From contig OZ176055.1 of assembly GCA_964247055.1 (NCBI GenBank), forward strand, positions 2,542,001 to 2,606,000: 64,000 nt of DNA, written 5' to 3'. The DNA comes from Paragordius varius (taxonomy: Eukaryota; Nematomorpha). The notes under the pieces are model-generated. The model searched no databases, was not told the DNA's origin, and saw nothing but the letters and a program-made list of their open reading frames with translations. Positions 22,525 through 34,361 of this stretch are shown here, piece by piece (position 1 is the stretch's first letter; each line of letters opens with the position of its first letter). The translations under genes were made by a program, and so were the position numbers.

Positions 22525-23928
22525 TATACCATTTTTCATGCAAAAACATCATTTTTTCAACCAAATGCAACATTTTTTCAAGCAAACGCAACATTTTTTC
22601 AAGCAAACGCAACATTTTTTCAAGCAAAGACATCATTTTTTCAAGCAAACGCAACATTTTTTCAAGCAAACGCAACATTTTTTCAAGCAAACGCAACATT
22701 TTTTCAAGCAAACGCAACATTTTTTCATCCAAACGCAACATTTTTTCAACCAAAGACAACATTTTTTCAAGCAAAAACAACAATTTTTTAAAAATTAAAA
22801 ACCATTTTTTTATTTTAAGACATATTAAATTTAAAGTTAATGGAAATTAATTTTAGCGTAGAATTATGATTTTTATTATTTTACCATAAATATGTGATGG
22901 TATGATTGATTTTCAAACAAAATTTTGCCCATAATTGCATTATTTATATTATATTTTTTCTTTTACAACAGTTTCACTAAATCAATAAATACAACTTGCG
23001 CTTTAAGAGTGTCTTGTTTAAAGTTTCTTTCATTTTTTTGCAAACAACCGTTATTTTCGTATGTAATTATCTATTTTTTTTAACTCAAACTAATATCTTT
23101 ATTTATTGGTATTTGAATCAAAAATAATATTTTTATAGTAAAAACATCTTTATTTGTTTCGAACTAATTTTCTTTAAATCAATATTATTAACTTATTGAT
23201 GTTTTAAACTAAATATTACGATTAATAACCCACAAATCCTAGATGTTTAATAATGTTAAATTTTTTATAAAAAATAATATTGATATATGGTTCTTATGAA
23301 AGAAATGGTATTCCCTTAAAAGTTTAGGAAATAAAGAAAATAGGTTAATGATAGGATAGATGAATATAATATTGCTTGATTAATAAAAGTTAGAATCAAA
23401 ATTAAAATATTGAAGGACCAAATTGAAGTGTTCTAGGACCAACTTTAAATTTTCAAGGACAATTTTGAAGCGCAAAATGTATGGACTGATAAGGTTAAAC
23501 TAAAGTTGGAAAAGAATAAAATAATATAAATAATGCAATTATGGGCAAAATTTTGTTTGAAAATCAATCATACCATCACATATTTATGATAAAATAATAA
23601 AAATCATAATTCTACGCTAAAATTAATTTCCATTAACTTTAAATTTAATATGTCTTAAAATAAAAAAAATGGTTTTTAATTTTTAAATGATTGTTGTTTT
23701 TGCTTGAAAAAATGTTGTCTTTGGTTGAAAAAATGTTGCGTTTGGATGAAAAAATGTTGCGTTTGGATGAAAAAATGTTGCGTTTGCTTGAAAAAATGTT
23801 GCGTTTGCTTGAAAAAATGATGTCTTTGCTTGAAAAAATGTTGCGTTTGCTTGAAAAAATGTTGCGTTTGGTTGAAAAAATGTTGCATTTGGTTGAAAAA
23901 ATGATGTTTTTGCATGAAAAATGGTATA
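22525..23928. repeat. Foldback element, family alpha, copy 2 (1.4 kb palindrome)
   Basis: Starts TATACCATTTTTCATGCAAA and ends TTTGCATGAAAAATGGTATA, with TA at both flanks. The left array runs 22529-22780, exactly 12 x 21 bp; the commonest unit has core CATTTTTTCAAGCAAACGC. The right array (about 23690-23925) is its complement with about 11 units. Between them lie symmetric A+T-rich arms (ATTATGGGCAAAATTTTG and its complement; CATCACATATTTATG and its complement). Near the centre are delta-type units (GAAGGACCAAATTGAAG, TCTAGGACCAACTTTAAA). The units are more uniform than in copy 1, suggesting a younger or recently homogenised element. Confidence 0.9.
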
Positions 23929-26200
23929 GAGCATTTGGTACAAAAGTGTTATTATCTTATTAAATCACTGGTAACGACCCAAATCTAAAGTACCATGAAA
24001 ATCCTTATACATTTGCCAATCAGAATATTTATATTCCATCAAGATATTTTTTGTCAATGTGTAATCGTCTTCCAAATCTGACATAAGATTGCGAACAACT
24101 TAATGGAGTATCTTTAATCAGTCTCTATCCACACTAGGTAATGAAACTTTTTGTGCTAAATTGGGTAAAAAGTGTAGTTTTTTAAATATTGATATTTTTG
24201 GATAGAGATACAACTTATGAAATTCGAAAAAATAGGGGTCTTGCATATATAAATGAACTCAATTTTTTAAAGGTCTATTTTAATTTAAAAATTTTAATTA
24301 CCAATCAATTATCTAATTCAAAATGATAAAAAGTTGCAAAGAATTAGATAATAATTAATTTGAAAACTTTTGTTTCAATTAGCTTCAGCATTTATAAATT
24401 AAGGTGTGAAAAAGGCAAAAACATATTTTTTTATAAATCAGTTTATAATAAATTTTGTATTTATATTTTGGTTAATTATATCAAGGATGAGTTTCTAAAA
24501 TGTTATAACATACTTGCTTTTTTGATTAAAGTCCATAACCTTTGCGCTAACAGAGATGATTAAATTATTTATTTCGAAATAGCAAATTAATTTGGAAAGT
24601 TATTATAAATTTAATTTGCTTTTTTATTTTATTACTCTAACTAAGCCTAACGAGTAATCTCATGTTAAAACAAAACGTTGGAACCTCATTTGCGAAATCC
24701 AAGCTTTTTAAATGAAAATTTATGTTTAAGTAAAATTTTACATATTCTTAAATATTTATATATTAACATTGGGTTGGGTGATAAAAAAGTCGCACTCTAA
24801 TTGTAAGTTCGTGGCAAGTTGGGCAAGTTTATTAAAACCAGCAAGTCTACACTTGATGGATGATAAAAAACAAAATGGATATAACATTTTTTTGCCACCT
24901 ACAGAAATTATTTTGATCCTATTCACTCAAAATTAAAATAAGGCACAAATAGATAAACAATCAATAAAATATGCATTTATCTAAGTTTTTAAAAGTCAAT
25001 GGCAATTTTATTTAATATTTTTTAATATTAAGCCCGGGTACTAAAATTTTTTGATGGAACCATTCACCCTTAAAACACTCTCTATTATTTTACCACTTTA
25101 CTCATTTTTTATAAGTTCATTTGCACATAGGGAAGATGTTTATTGAATATAAAATATTATATTTTAATTGATTATCAACATGACAATTAAAATTTTACCT
25201 TTAGCTTTTATTATAAACGAAGATACGAAAATTTTATACACTAATATTTAATTATTAATTTTATGATATTTTCGAGAACAAATTTTTGCCGTTTCACGTA
25301 ATAGATAAATTTAGCATATTTTATGTGCAATGTTAAAATTAACAGAGTTTTTTTATAATGATTTATCCTCTTTTGTGTAAGATAAATTTAGCCAATTACC
25401 AAATTAACAGTTTATGGCATTGACAAATTTTATATAAACCTAATTTATATTGACCTTATATTATAAAATACTACTTATGTTTATCAAAATCCAATATAAG
25501 CATTTTAGACTTTTACTTAATTAGCTTTCAAGATTTATTATATACGAGTTTTGAATATGAAAGTTTTTGTGTTAAAAAAGTAAATATGCGGTTTTAAATT
25601 TTTATTCCTTATATATATGGGATCCTAAATTTTTTTCTAAAAGCTACTCAGTTTCTGTATCCAAATGTATATCTTATAATTTTACCTTTTTACCCAACGG
25701 CAGCACATTTAGAAAAGAAATATTGCAATCTAAATCATTTTTGATGTTAAGTAATAAATATCTTTCCATCCCTTATATTAAAAACTATCAGCTTTCATTG
25801 TGGAAGTATTAACTGAAAATCGTCATTATATGATTTTTAAAATTAACTTACATAGAAAGATTAGTTTTCATTTTTTGACTTGTTAACGCACAAAACCACC
25901 AGTTATTAATCATCCAAAAAAGTGCATTGGTTTTATATATTTATTTATTGATTTAACATCCAAAACATTTAATTATATATGTAAGATTTATGTACAGTTC
26001 GGAATTTACTTAAGCGTCTTTGGTTTGTCTATTACTAAAAACTAATATTCTCATATTATTTTGTATTTTATATAAGGTCTCGGAAGATTAACGATATATC
26101 GGCTTACGTATTGAGGCGTCCTCAAAAAAAGTTTTTCCATTTCCAGAACTTTTGGCAGACACTCGGATTTTAAATTAAGATTAGAGACTTTTTTCTGTTA
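23929..26200. repeat. Gene-free, inverted and dispersed repeats
   Basis: 24120-24260 is inverted relative to 25600-25690 (TTGGGTAAAAAG with CTTTTTACCCAA). 24770-24900 belongs to the block family seen at 15300, 19436 and 32500. 25640-25880 is inverted relative to 20030-20300. No coding supported. Confidence 0.5.
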
Positions 26201-27340
26201 AGGTCCATAGAATTGTAAGAATGGCGGTACTTTTGATGTGCTTCATAAATTAACTTAAATCGTTTCATCTGCCTTCTTTCGGTTTGCTACTGAAATCCAG
26301 CATTCTCATTTTAAGAAATATTTTAAATAAAACTTATTTTACTGTTTTTAAAGGATCTACAAAAACCAAAACAATAATACCATTGATAAAAGCAATTAGA
26401 TTCTTTTTAAAAATTTTAAATATCAGCTACCTTTCAGTTTCTTTTAATAGTTCAAATGCCACATTTATGTATGAATCGGTCAATTATTATCGGTGATCGA
26501 CGGATTCGTGTGATATATTATGCTGTAAATCATCCTCTAGCTCTTTTCTAAGTGAGGCCTGGTGGAAGAAATGTCCGTTTCCATCCCCAAATTCGCCATC
26601 CGAAAAGTCGCCTGGGGGGACAGCTTCTCTCGGATTTTGAATTAGCGGATACATTCCTCGGTTTATATCTCCGAAAGTAATCATTGCAGATCTATCGCTT
26701 CCAGGTAGGGAGATCTATGGTACTTTGATCGGAAAGCAACCTTATTTAACTGACGACGAACATTATTATTATTGTAATCATTCAGTGGTGGTATCTGAAA
26801 GATTGTAATGTAATCATCCGTTTGAGTTGATTTATCCTAAGTTTAAACAATTCCTCTTTTATTGCATCTATTGCAAACTGTTTTTTTATATGTTTGTGTC
26901 ATTACTCTCTGTTTTCTTTAGGATTTTTTCCACTTTTTAGAATTGACATGGGTGGTTTTTATATTTTTCACTTTATATTTCCTCTACCTTTTAACATTAA
27001 TATTGGTGGCGGTTTGTATGTTGATGTTTATTCATTTGTAACACACTATTTAACTTACACATTCCACAAGCAGAATTTGATACATTTTTATTATTAATTA
27101 TTTCTTTGGAAATCAAACAACCTTGACATGTTTGTGCGAGGAAAGGTACTTGTAAATTCTTTAAAGCATACTATTAACCTTTTTAATTTTCCTGAAGGTC
27201 ATATAATGTTGGCGGTAATTTTCAGCATGCATGTAAGGACTTTATAAAATAAACAACAAATCTCGCTTGACTCATTTTTTATCTTCATAAATTGATAGTA
27301 AATATCTGGGCTGAAAGTTAAGTAAACGGTTATTTTAAGA
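26200..27340 (-). pseudogene. Degenerate copy 1 of the basic-protein gene
   Basis: This is the first unit of a three-unit tandem array with a period near 1.2 kb. It keeps the C-terminal coding block almost intact (FGDINRG, YPLIQNPREAVPPGDFSDGE, FGDGNGHFF at about 26560-26680). The basic N-terminal half has lost its frame and the block after FGDGNGHFF is shortened. It is closest to copy 2. Confidence 0.65.
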
Positions 27341-27367
27341 TTTTTGGATAAAACTATTTTTTTAGAT

Positions 27368-28560
27368 TTGTAATAAGGTATTGTAAGGATGGGGGCATTA
27401 ATAGCTTCATAAATTAAACGACTGAAATCGTTTCATCTGCCTTCTTCTTTCGGTTGCTACTGAAATCCATCATTCTCATTTTAAGAAATATTTTAAACAA
27501 AACTTATTTTATTGTTTTTAAAGGATCTATAAAAACCAAAACAAGAATATTATTGATAAAAGTAATTATATTCTTTTCAAAAATTTAAATATCAGCTACC
27601 TTTCAGTTTCTTTTAAAAGTTCAAATGCCACATTTATGTATGAATCGGTCAATTATTATCGGTGATCTAGTACAACGGATTCGTGTTGCTGATATATTAT
27701 GCTGTAAATCATCCTCTAGCTCTTTTCTAAGTCAGGCCTGGTGGAAGAAATGTCCGTTTCCATCCCCAAATTCGCCATCCGAAAAGTCGCCTGGCGGGAC
27801 AGCTTCTCTCGGATTTTGAATTAGCGGATATCCTCGGTTTATATCTCCGAAAGTAATCATTGCAGTTCTATCGCTTCCACGCTTCCATGTAGGGAGATCT
27901 ATGGTACTGATGCATGATCGGAGAGCAACGCCATTTGACAGAAGACGAACATTATTATTATTGTAATCATTCAGTGGCGGTATCTGAAAGATTGTAGTGT
28001 AATCATCCGTTTGAGTTGATGAATTTTGAGTTTAAACAATTCCTCTTTTAGTGCATCTATTGCAAACTGCTTTTTTATATGTTTCTGTCACAACTCTCTG
28101 TTTTCTTTAGGATTTTTTTTCACTTTTTAGAATTGACATGGGTCGTTTTATTGGGATTTGCAGGCCTTTAGATTATATTTTTCACTTTATATTTCCTCTA
28201 CCTTTTAACATTAATATTGGTGGCGGTTTGTATGTTGATGTTTTCTCCTTTGTAACACACTATTTAACTTACACATCCACAAGCAGAATTTGATTCATTT
28301 TTATTATTAATTATTTCTTTGGAAATCAAACAACCTTGACATGTTTGGGCGAGAAAAGGTAACTGAAAATTCTTTAAAGCATACTATTAACCTTTTTAAT
28401 TTTCCTGAAGGTCATATAATGTTGGCCGTAATTTTCAGCATGCATGTAAGGACTTTATAAAATAAACAACAAATCTCGCTTGACTCATTTTTTATCTTCA
28501 TAAATTGATAGTGAATATCTGGGCTGAAAGTTAAGTAAACGGTTATTTTAAGTTATTTGG
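27368..28560 (-). pseudogene. Degenerate copy 2 of the basic-protein gene
   Basis: The second tandem unit. Its boundary motif GTAAGGATGGGGGCATTAAT at about 27386 recurs at about 28598, about 1212 bases on. The C-terminal block (PREAVPPGDFSDGE, FGDGNGHFF) and the TTTGAGT...CTTTTA segment matching the ASTQT region are present. The lysine-rich part is disrupted. Confidence 0.65.
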
Positions 28561-28619
28561 ATAAAACTATTTTTTTAGATTTGTAATAAGGTATTGTAAG
28601 GATGGGGGCATTAATAGCT

Positions 28620-29858
28620 TCATAAATTAAACGACTGAAATCTCTTCACGTGTTTTCTTCGTCCGGTTTGATACCGAAAACCAGCATTCTCACTATATTT
28701 TAAGAAATATTATAAATAGAATTCTTTTTACTGTTTTTAAAGGATCTTTAAAACCCAAAACAAGAATATTAGTGAAAGTAATTAGATTAAAAATATGTAC
28801 TACCTTTCAGTTTCTTCCGAAAGTTCAAAGCCCACATTTATGTTGGGTAACGATATATGTCGGTCAATTATAATTGCCGATCTAGCACGACGGATTCGTG
28901 TTGCTGCTATACTTATCTGTGTGCGTTCATATTCTACCTCATCTCTAATTGCCCGCTGGAAGAAATGTCCGTTTCCATCCCCAAATTCGCCATCCGAAAA
29001 GTCGCCTGGCGGGACAGCTTCTCTCGGATTTTGAATTAGCGGATACCTTCCTCGGTTTATATCCCCGGTAATCATTACAGATCTATCGCTTCCACGCTGC
29101 CATGTAGGGAGATCTATGGTACTTACACATGATCGTAGAGGAACTTCATTTGACTGACGACGAACATTATTATTAAGGCAATCATTCACTGGAGGTATCT
29201 GAAAGATTGTAGTGAAATCGTTTGTTTGAGTTGATGCATCCTGAGTTTGAACAATCACTCTTTTACGATTGCATCGATTACAAACTGTTTTTTTATTTCT
29301 TTTTGTTTTTACACCTCTCTGTTTCTTTGATGAAAGTTCACCTTTCTCCTTTCTAGCAACTGATTTTTTACTTCTTTGTGATTTTCGTTGACTATTCCCT
29401 TTACCTTTAATATTTTTCGCTTTTCTGCAACGGCTCCTGTTTTTTTCTCTCACAGTTATTTTGGTGTTTCGGACTGTTTTCGGCCGTTTGGATGTTACTT
29501 TAGTTATGTTTTTGTTGGTTTCTCTTCCTGTTTTCTGTCGTTTACAATTGAGTTTAGTAGATGTTGCATGTTTTCGCTTGACACATTTTTCATTTATTAG
29601 AGAAATCTGTTTCCGCTTTCTTTTTTGAGACTTTTTATTATATGAAACCTTTCCACTATTTTTCTTTTTGTTAATTATGTTTTGAAAGACATTTTTGCTT
29701 TTCGGCGGTTTGAGAGGAATTAAAGAATGCTTTTTGCTTTTATGTTTGGATACTGCCTTATTTTTTGGCTTAATAACACATTTCTTTGCCGAAGTTATAG
29801 ATATTTTTTGTATTTTTCGTGTTTTAGTAGTAATGCTTTGGTTGTTTTTGCGTTTCAT
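28620..29858 (-). CDS. Lysine-rich basic protein of unknown function (intact copy 3)
   Basis: The minus strand has a 351-codon open exon (28804-29858) from ATG. The GT at 28803-28802 can act as donor. A small exon at 28620-28692 then adds SENAGFRYQ, HVKRFQSFNL and a TGA, for about 375 residues; without splicing the frame stops at 28800. Residues 1-200 are very rich in Lys, Arg, Ser and Thr, as in chromatin or sperm nuclear basic proteins, but no fold is recognised. Then come CNRC (about 195), QDASTQTND (about 205-212, resembling the LC8 dynein-light-chain motif xSTQT), and an acidic Gly/Asp block GDFSDGEFGDGNGHFF (about 283-298). The last block is the one best kept in the two broken neighbours. 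A function in DNA packaging is only a guess. Confidence 0.6.
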
Positions 29859-30920
29859 AATAAAACTTTAATATGACGCATAAAATTATTACAATCAATT
29901 ACGCAATAACTTATTTAAATTTATATATAAAAAATCAATTGAATCAGGCGTTTCGTCATAATTTCAATTAAGCCTAGATAAAATTTTAGAAATTAAATTA
30001 TAAAAATTTATTAAATAAGAAATTATATATAGTTGATTTTGCGCTCAAAATCGGGTGAATTGATATTTTAAAATATTAACTTTTATATAATCTGAGTTCG
30101 CTAGATATGCCATTTTGAATCGAGGTGTTAACATAATATATTTTAAAAATTTGGAATGGAGAATTCTGCGTTTATCAAAAAATTATTTTTGATATAATCT
30201 GAAGTAATTGTCCGGTTTTTTGATATTAAGTAATTCTTAAAGTCAAATACCTTTCTTATACTCGTAGTCCCAAAAAAAGCTCGATGTCCTGATATTTTCT
30301 TTTGGGTTATATATATATATATATATATATATAATTATATTATTTTATGACTTCAAAAGTCCCAGATTGGCCCAAAGAGTTTTCTGAAAATAAACGGGGA
30401 AATGTCGAGATTTTGCGATAAGAATTGTCATTGAACACTTCAAGTTGGTCCTTAAACACAAGTTGGCCTTCAACTTTTTTAATTTGTTTTTAACTTTTAA
30501 ATATCAACCCTGGTATCATTCTATTTTATCATTATAAACATATTCTCTTTTTATAACACAAACTTGTATATCTACTTTCAATTCATAAAACCGTATATCT
30601 TAATAATAATTTTTCAAGTTTTTTTAAATTTGATAAGATATACCACGTAATTAACAAATATATGAGTTTTGTGGGTTATTTACAATTTTTAGTTAGAAAC
30701 ATTAGTTAGTAAAAAATTAGTTTGTAATAAACAAAATAATTTTTAAAAGGAAATGCTATTAATGAATAAATATAACACTAAACATTTTCTGCCACTCGAG
30801 ATTTTTTTCCTAATATATCATTTTAACAGTAAAACTGGAATATAAAATTTTCGTAAAAGTGTATATACCTTTCATATTCGTAGTCGCCCTAAAAGCTCCA
30901 TGTTCTGATACATTTTGTAT

Positions 30921-30954
<34 letters not shown>
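29859..30954. other. Upstream of the basic-protein gene; gene-free
   Basis: A+T-rich. Delta-type units appear at about 30425-30490 (CACTTCAAGTTGGTCCTTA, AAGTTGGCCTTCAAC), a detached foldback arm. 30245-30300 and 30860-30925 share a block (ACCTTTC.TA.TCGTAGTC...TGATA) also seen near 17190 and 37870. TA microsatellites lie at 30308-30334 and 30923-30958. Confidence 0.5.
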
Positions 30955-30960
<6 letters not shown>

Positions 30961-32274
30961 ATTTCCCAGTCTAAATAAACGTTTTCCCAGTCTATCGAAA
31001 CATTTTCCCAATCAATCGAAACGTTTTCCCAGTCAATCGAAACGTTTTCCCAGTCAATAGAAACATTTTCCCAGTCAATAGAAACATTTTCCCAGTCAAT
31101 AAAAACATTTTCCCAATCAATAAAAACGTTTTTCCAGTCAATAAAAACGGTATTTATTATTGATAATAAATATCAAAACAAGATAGAAAAATAACTTTTA
31201 ACCATTATTAGCGTAATATTAGGATATTATTTTTTATGAATTAACAATTATTGAATGAAAATATTTTTTATATATTCCAATACACAATCATTAATAATTT
31301 ATTCTTTAAGAGCTATATTTTATGAACTGGAAGAATATTTTATGGTTTTTAAGTATTTTATGAAAATATTTAATAAGTTTTTTATTTTATCGATGGTTCG
31401 CATTAATATTCGAGGCTAACTTTTAAAGATTTATAAAAATATACCATTTTTATCTCAAAGGTCATTTAACACTTCATATGGGGTCTCAAACATAAATTTT
31501 ACCCTATTTTTATATTCATATGGTTCATCGGAGGCCTAAGAAAATCTTGGTAAAATTCATATTTCTTACGCTATTATTCTGAATGAGTTTATAAAATTGA
31601 CAACGAATTAAAAAAATATATTGTGTTTGTACTTTACAGTCTTATGTCTAAGATATAAATTATTTATGAATGTCCTTATATAATACGAATACGAAACGCC
31701 GTGCTTTTTGGGTTAAAAATGCGGCCCGCAAAGCCATTGTGCTAGAATATCCTTTTTTATAAAATATTTTTTAATAAAAAACATATTTAAAACCATGTTT
31801 TGTTCAGATTTTTTCCGACAGTATTTTATTCGACATGTTTATGATCCAATTTGAAGCGTTAGATAACCAATTTGAGATAAAAATGGTATATTTTTATAAA
31901 TTTTATTATCCGTAACTATAGACTTTAAAAGTTAGCCTTGAATATAAATGCGAACCATCGATAAAATAAAAAACCTATTAAATATTTTCATTACGCTAAT
32001 AATGGTTAAAAGTTATTTTTCTATCTTGTTTTGATATTTATTATCCAAAATAAAAACCGTTTTTATTGACTGGAAAAACGTTTTTATTGATTGGGAAAAT
32101 GTTTTTATTGACTGGGAAAATGTTTCTATTGACTGGGAAAATGTTTCTATTGACTGGGAAAACGTTTCGATTGACAGGGAAAACGTTTCGATTGACTGGG
32201 AAAACGTTTCGATTGACTGGGAAAATGTTTCGATTGACTGGGAAAACGTTTATTTAGACTGGGAAATGGTATAT
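30955..32274. repeat. Foldback element, family beta (1.32 kb palindrome)
   Basis: Starts TATACCATTTCCCAGTC and ends GACTGGGAAATGGTATA, set within TA repeats. The left array is nine 21-bp units (30959-31147; core TTTTCCCAGTCAATCGAAA). The right array mirrors it (about 32060-32270). Inner unique arms are inverted (ATTAGCGTAATATTAGG; CGATGGTTCGCATT with AATGCGAACCATCG). At 31440-31890 a second TATACCATTT...AAATGGTATA pair is nested at the centre (CCATTTTTATCTCAAA with TTTGAGATAAAAATGG). No coding. Confidence 0.9.
31440..31890. repeat. Inner foldback element nested in beta
   Basis: 451 bp bounded by TATACCATTTTTATCTCAAA and its complement ending AAATGGTATA. It has the same ten-base terminus as the outer element but no 21-bp array. 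It is either an element inserted at the centre of an older one or the core of the palindrome. Confidence 0.65.
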
Positions 32275-32861
32275 ATATATATATATATAATATATTTTAA
32301 GAACTAAAGTCTATATTGGCAAGGGGTTTTTTATGATGCATATTAATGATATTTGGAATGTAGCATCCACCTTTCATCCAAAATTATTTATTAAGTATAA
32401 TGTGCATTTTGCCATTTTGAGTAGGATATGTCATTAATTACATTTTTACAATCGTAAGACCCATCATAATTTTGTTTCCATTATGTTATAGTGATAGGGT
32501 TGATAAAATTAAGTCAAACCTGGCAAGATGAGCATATTAAGCCAGAGAGGAAACAATTGAATATCGGTGATAAAAAACACTTTAATCAAGTCTTTTGCTT
32601 ATGAATGAAACATTTTTTACCACCCAATTTTTTAGGATAACTTATTCGCCTATTTTCCAGAAATATATAAAATAAGGCACTAAAACGACAAACAATTAAT
32701 ACACTATGAAATAGAAGTTTTTCAAAAATGGCACGTATATTAAAATTTTTGTGATTAAGACACCTAAAATTTGTAAGTCAATAAACCATGCCTTTAAAAC
32801 ACTTTTATTATTAACACATGGTTATATAATGTTTTCAGGTATAATACAAAATAATTATAGA
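32275..32861. other. Gene-free spacer with dispersed repeat
   Basis: 32500-32640 resembles 15300-15480 and 24770-24900 (GGTGATAAAAAACA, ACATTTTTTACCACCC). Nothing coding seen. Confidence 0.4.
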
Positions 32862-34361
32862 ATAGCTGGTTCTGTCACGCTGCGCTGTGACGTACTTTTA
32901 CGAATTCTTAATATGCAATAAATAGAATGGAGATAAAAAATCAATAAAACAAACATATATAATTTAAAGAATGTCTTTAATTTATTCTTTTACGGGTTTT
33001 TGCGTAGGCTCAAATATTGTTTACTCAAAATTGACCATATTTAAACTATCCCTTATTAAATTGGATTTATTTTAACATTTTTGTTTAACGAAATCATGGT
33101 TATAAGTTTTATTTCGAAATTGTGTTCACACAGCTGGGATCAAGGGATATAACAAGTAAATCATTTGTGGTCCCTTTTAAAAGGAAAGAATGATATTATA
33201 CAAATTCTCCAGAAGTGTGTTTAACTGAACTTATATGGCTTCTTAAGTTTTTCGAAAATTAGCTACATAACCACGCCATTTTTGTATGGCGTCTCACTTT
33301 CAAACCGGTAGACTACCCATAGACCTATATGGTAAAAGCGCTGAGTTAATTTCTTTACCTTTATATATTTGGAATCATCTTTGATACCATCGTCCCATGG
33401 GTTATTCAAAAAAATACCTCAACACTATATAATTGTTATATGATGGCGTATTTTAAGGACATAAAGCCCCCAAATTAACTACTATTAAAAATACGCCTGA
33501 CCTTTTTTACCTAGTTACGGGTATTTCAAGCTTTTAATGAGCTTATATAGTTTAAAACAACGCCTATACAGTGGCGCAGTTTTTGGCGGGCAGCTCCTAA
33601 CCCATGGGGAAAAAAACATTGGGAAAAAGTGCCTTTATGTGGGCATTATCTATAATTATCCTTCCATATGTTCCTATTAGACTCATAGGTTAAAATCATT
33701 CTATGGTGGCGCCTTTTTCAGGGCGTAAGGGGCCTAATTTCAAAAAACCGCACAACCTAAATTTTTGCCTTGTTACGGGTAATAATTTAAGCACATATTG
33801 AACTCGTATGGCCTGATGGGTTTTCTGAAATTTAACTCCAAAACAACGTGATTTCTATATAATGGCGCAGTTTTTGGCGGGTAGCTTCTAACTCAGGGGC
33901 AGGCATAAAAAAACGTTGTGCAAAATTTTTGCCTTTTAACAGGGAATATGTGGAATCCTTAATGTTTTCGGTCTCATGCCCTGGAGAAAATATAGGTTCA
34001 AAAAATTAGTTTTGTGGACTTTTTTAAAGAATGGCCTTTTACCGAGGGGGCGGGTAAAAAGAGGGCATAAATAAAAAAGGCGAGCTGACTATGTTCTGCG
34101 GAATAGAAAATTAATAAAAAAATTCCATTTGAAATCGAATGGTCCACGTTTTCCGGAAAATTGTCTCAAAAACACGATTTTTGTGGACTTGTGTTTTCAA
34201 AAAAGACAGGTTTTACACGGGGTGGGCCTGAACTGGAACCCTAATTCAAAAAAAGGGAGAAGCTATTATGCATTCATCTAGACATTTGGATTTGAATGGA
34301 CTACCGATCCTCCGGAAACAGATTATAAAGCCACCACTTTCCATTTTTATAATAATATAGA
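32862..34361 (-). mobile_element. Non-autonomous Helitron, about 1.5 kb, minus strand
   Basis: Read on the minus strand, it starts TCTATATTATTATAAAA at 34361. It continues with the same blocks as the other copies (GGCTTTATAATCTGTTTCCGG, ATTCAAATCCAAATGTC, TAGCTTC). It ends with hairpin GTCACAGCGCAGCGTGAC and 11 bases later CTAT instead of CTAG. It is collinear with 20450-22001 but has a different 3' hairpin from both that copy and the 3.5-4.3 kb copies. Confidence 0.65.

Noticed and set aside
22529-22780. Array resembling a CRISPR or satellite
   Set aside because: There are no spacers: the units are head to tail, and an inverted twin array closes the element. The surroundings are animal genes.
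22494-22850. Open frames in three phases with heptad-like protein repeats (also at 17985-18200, 19134-19493, 23676-23963, 32066-32257 and 36688-36873)
   Set aside because: The 21-bp DNA period is seven codons, so any phase without a stop in one unit stays open throughout. Both strands and all phases show it, which is not how a gene behaves.
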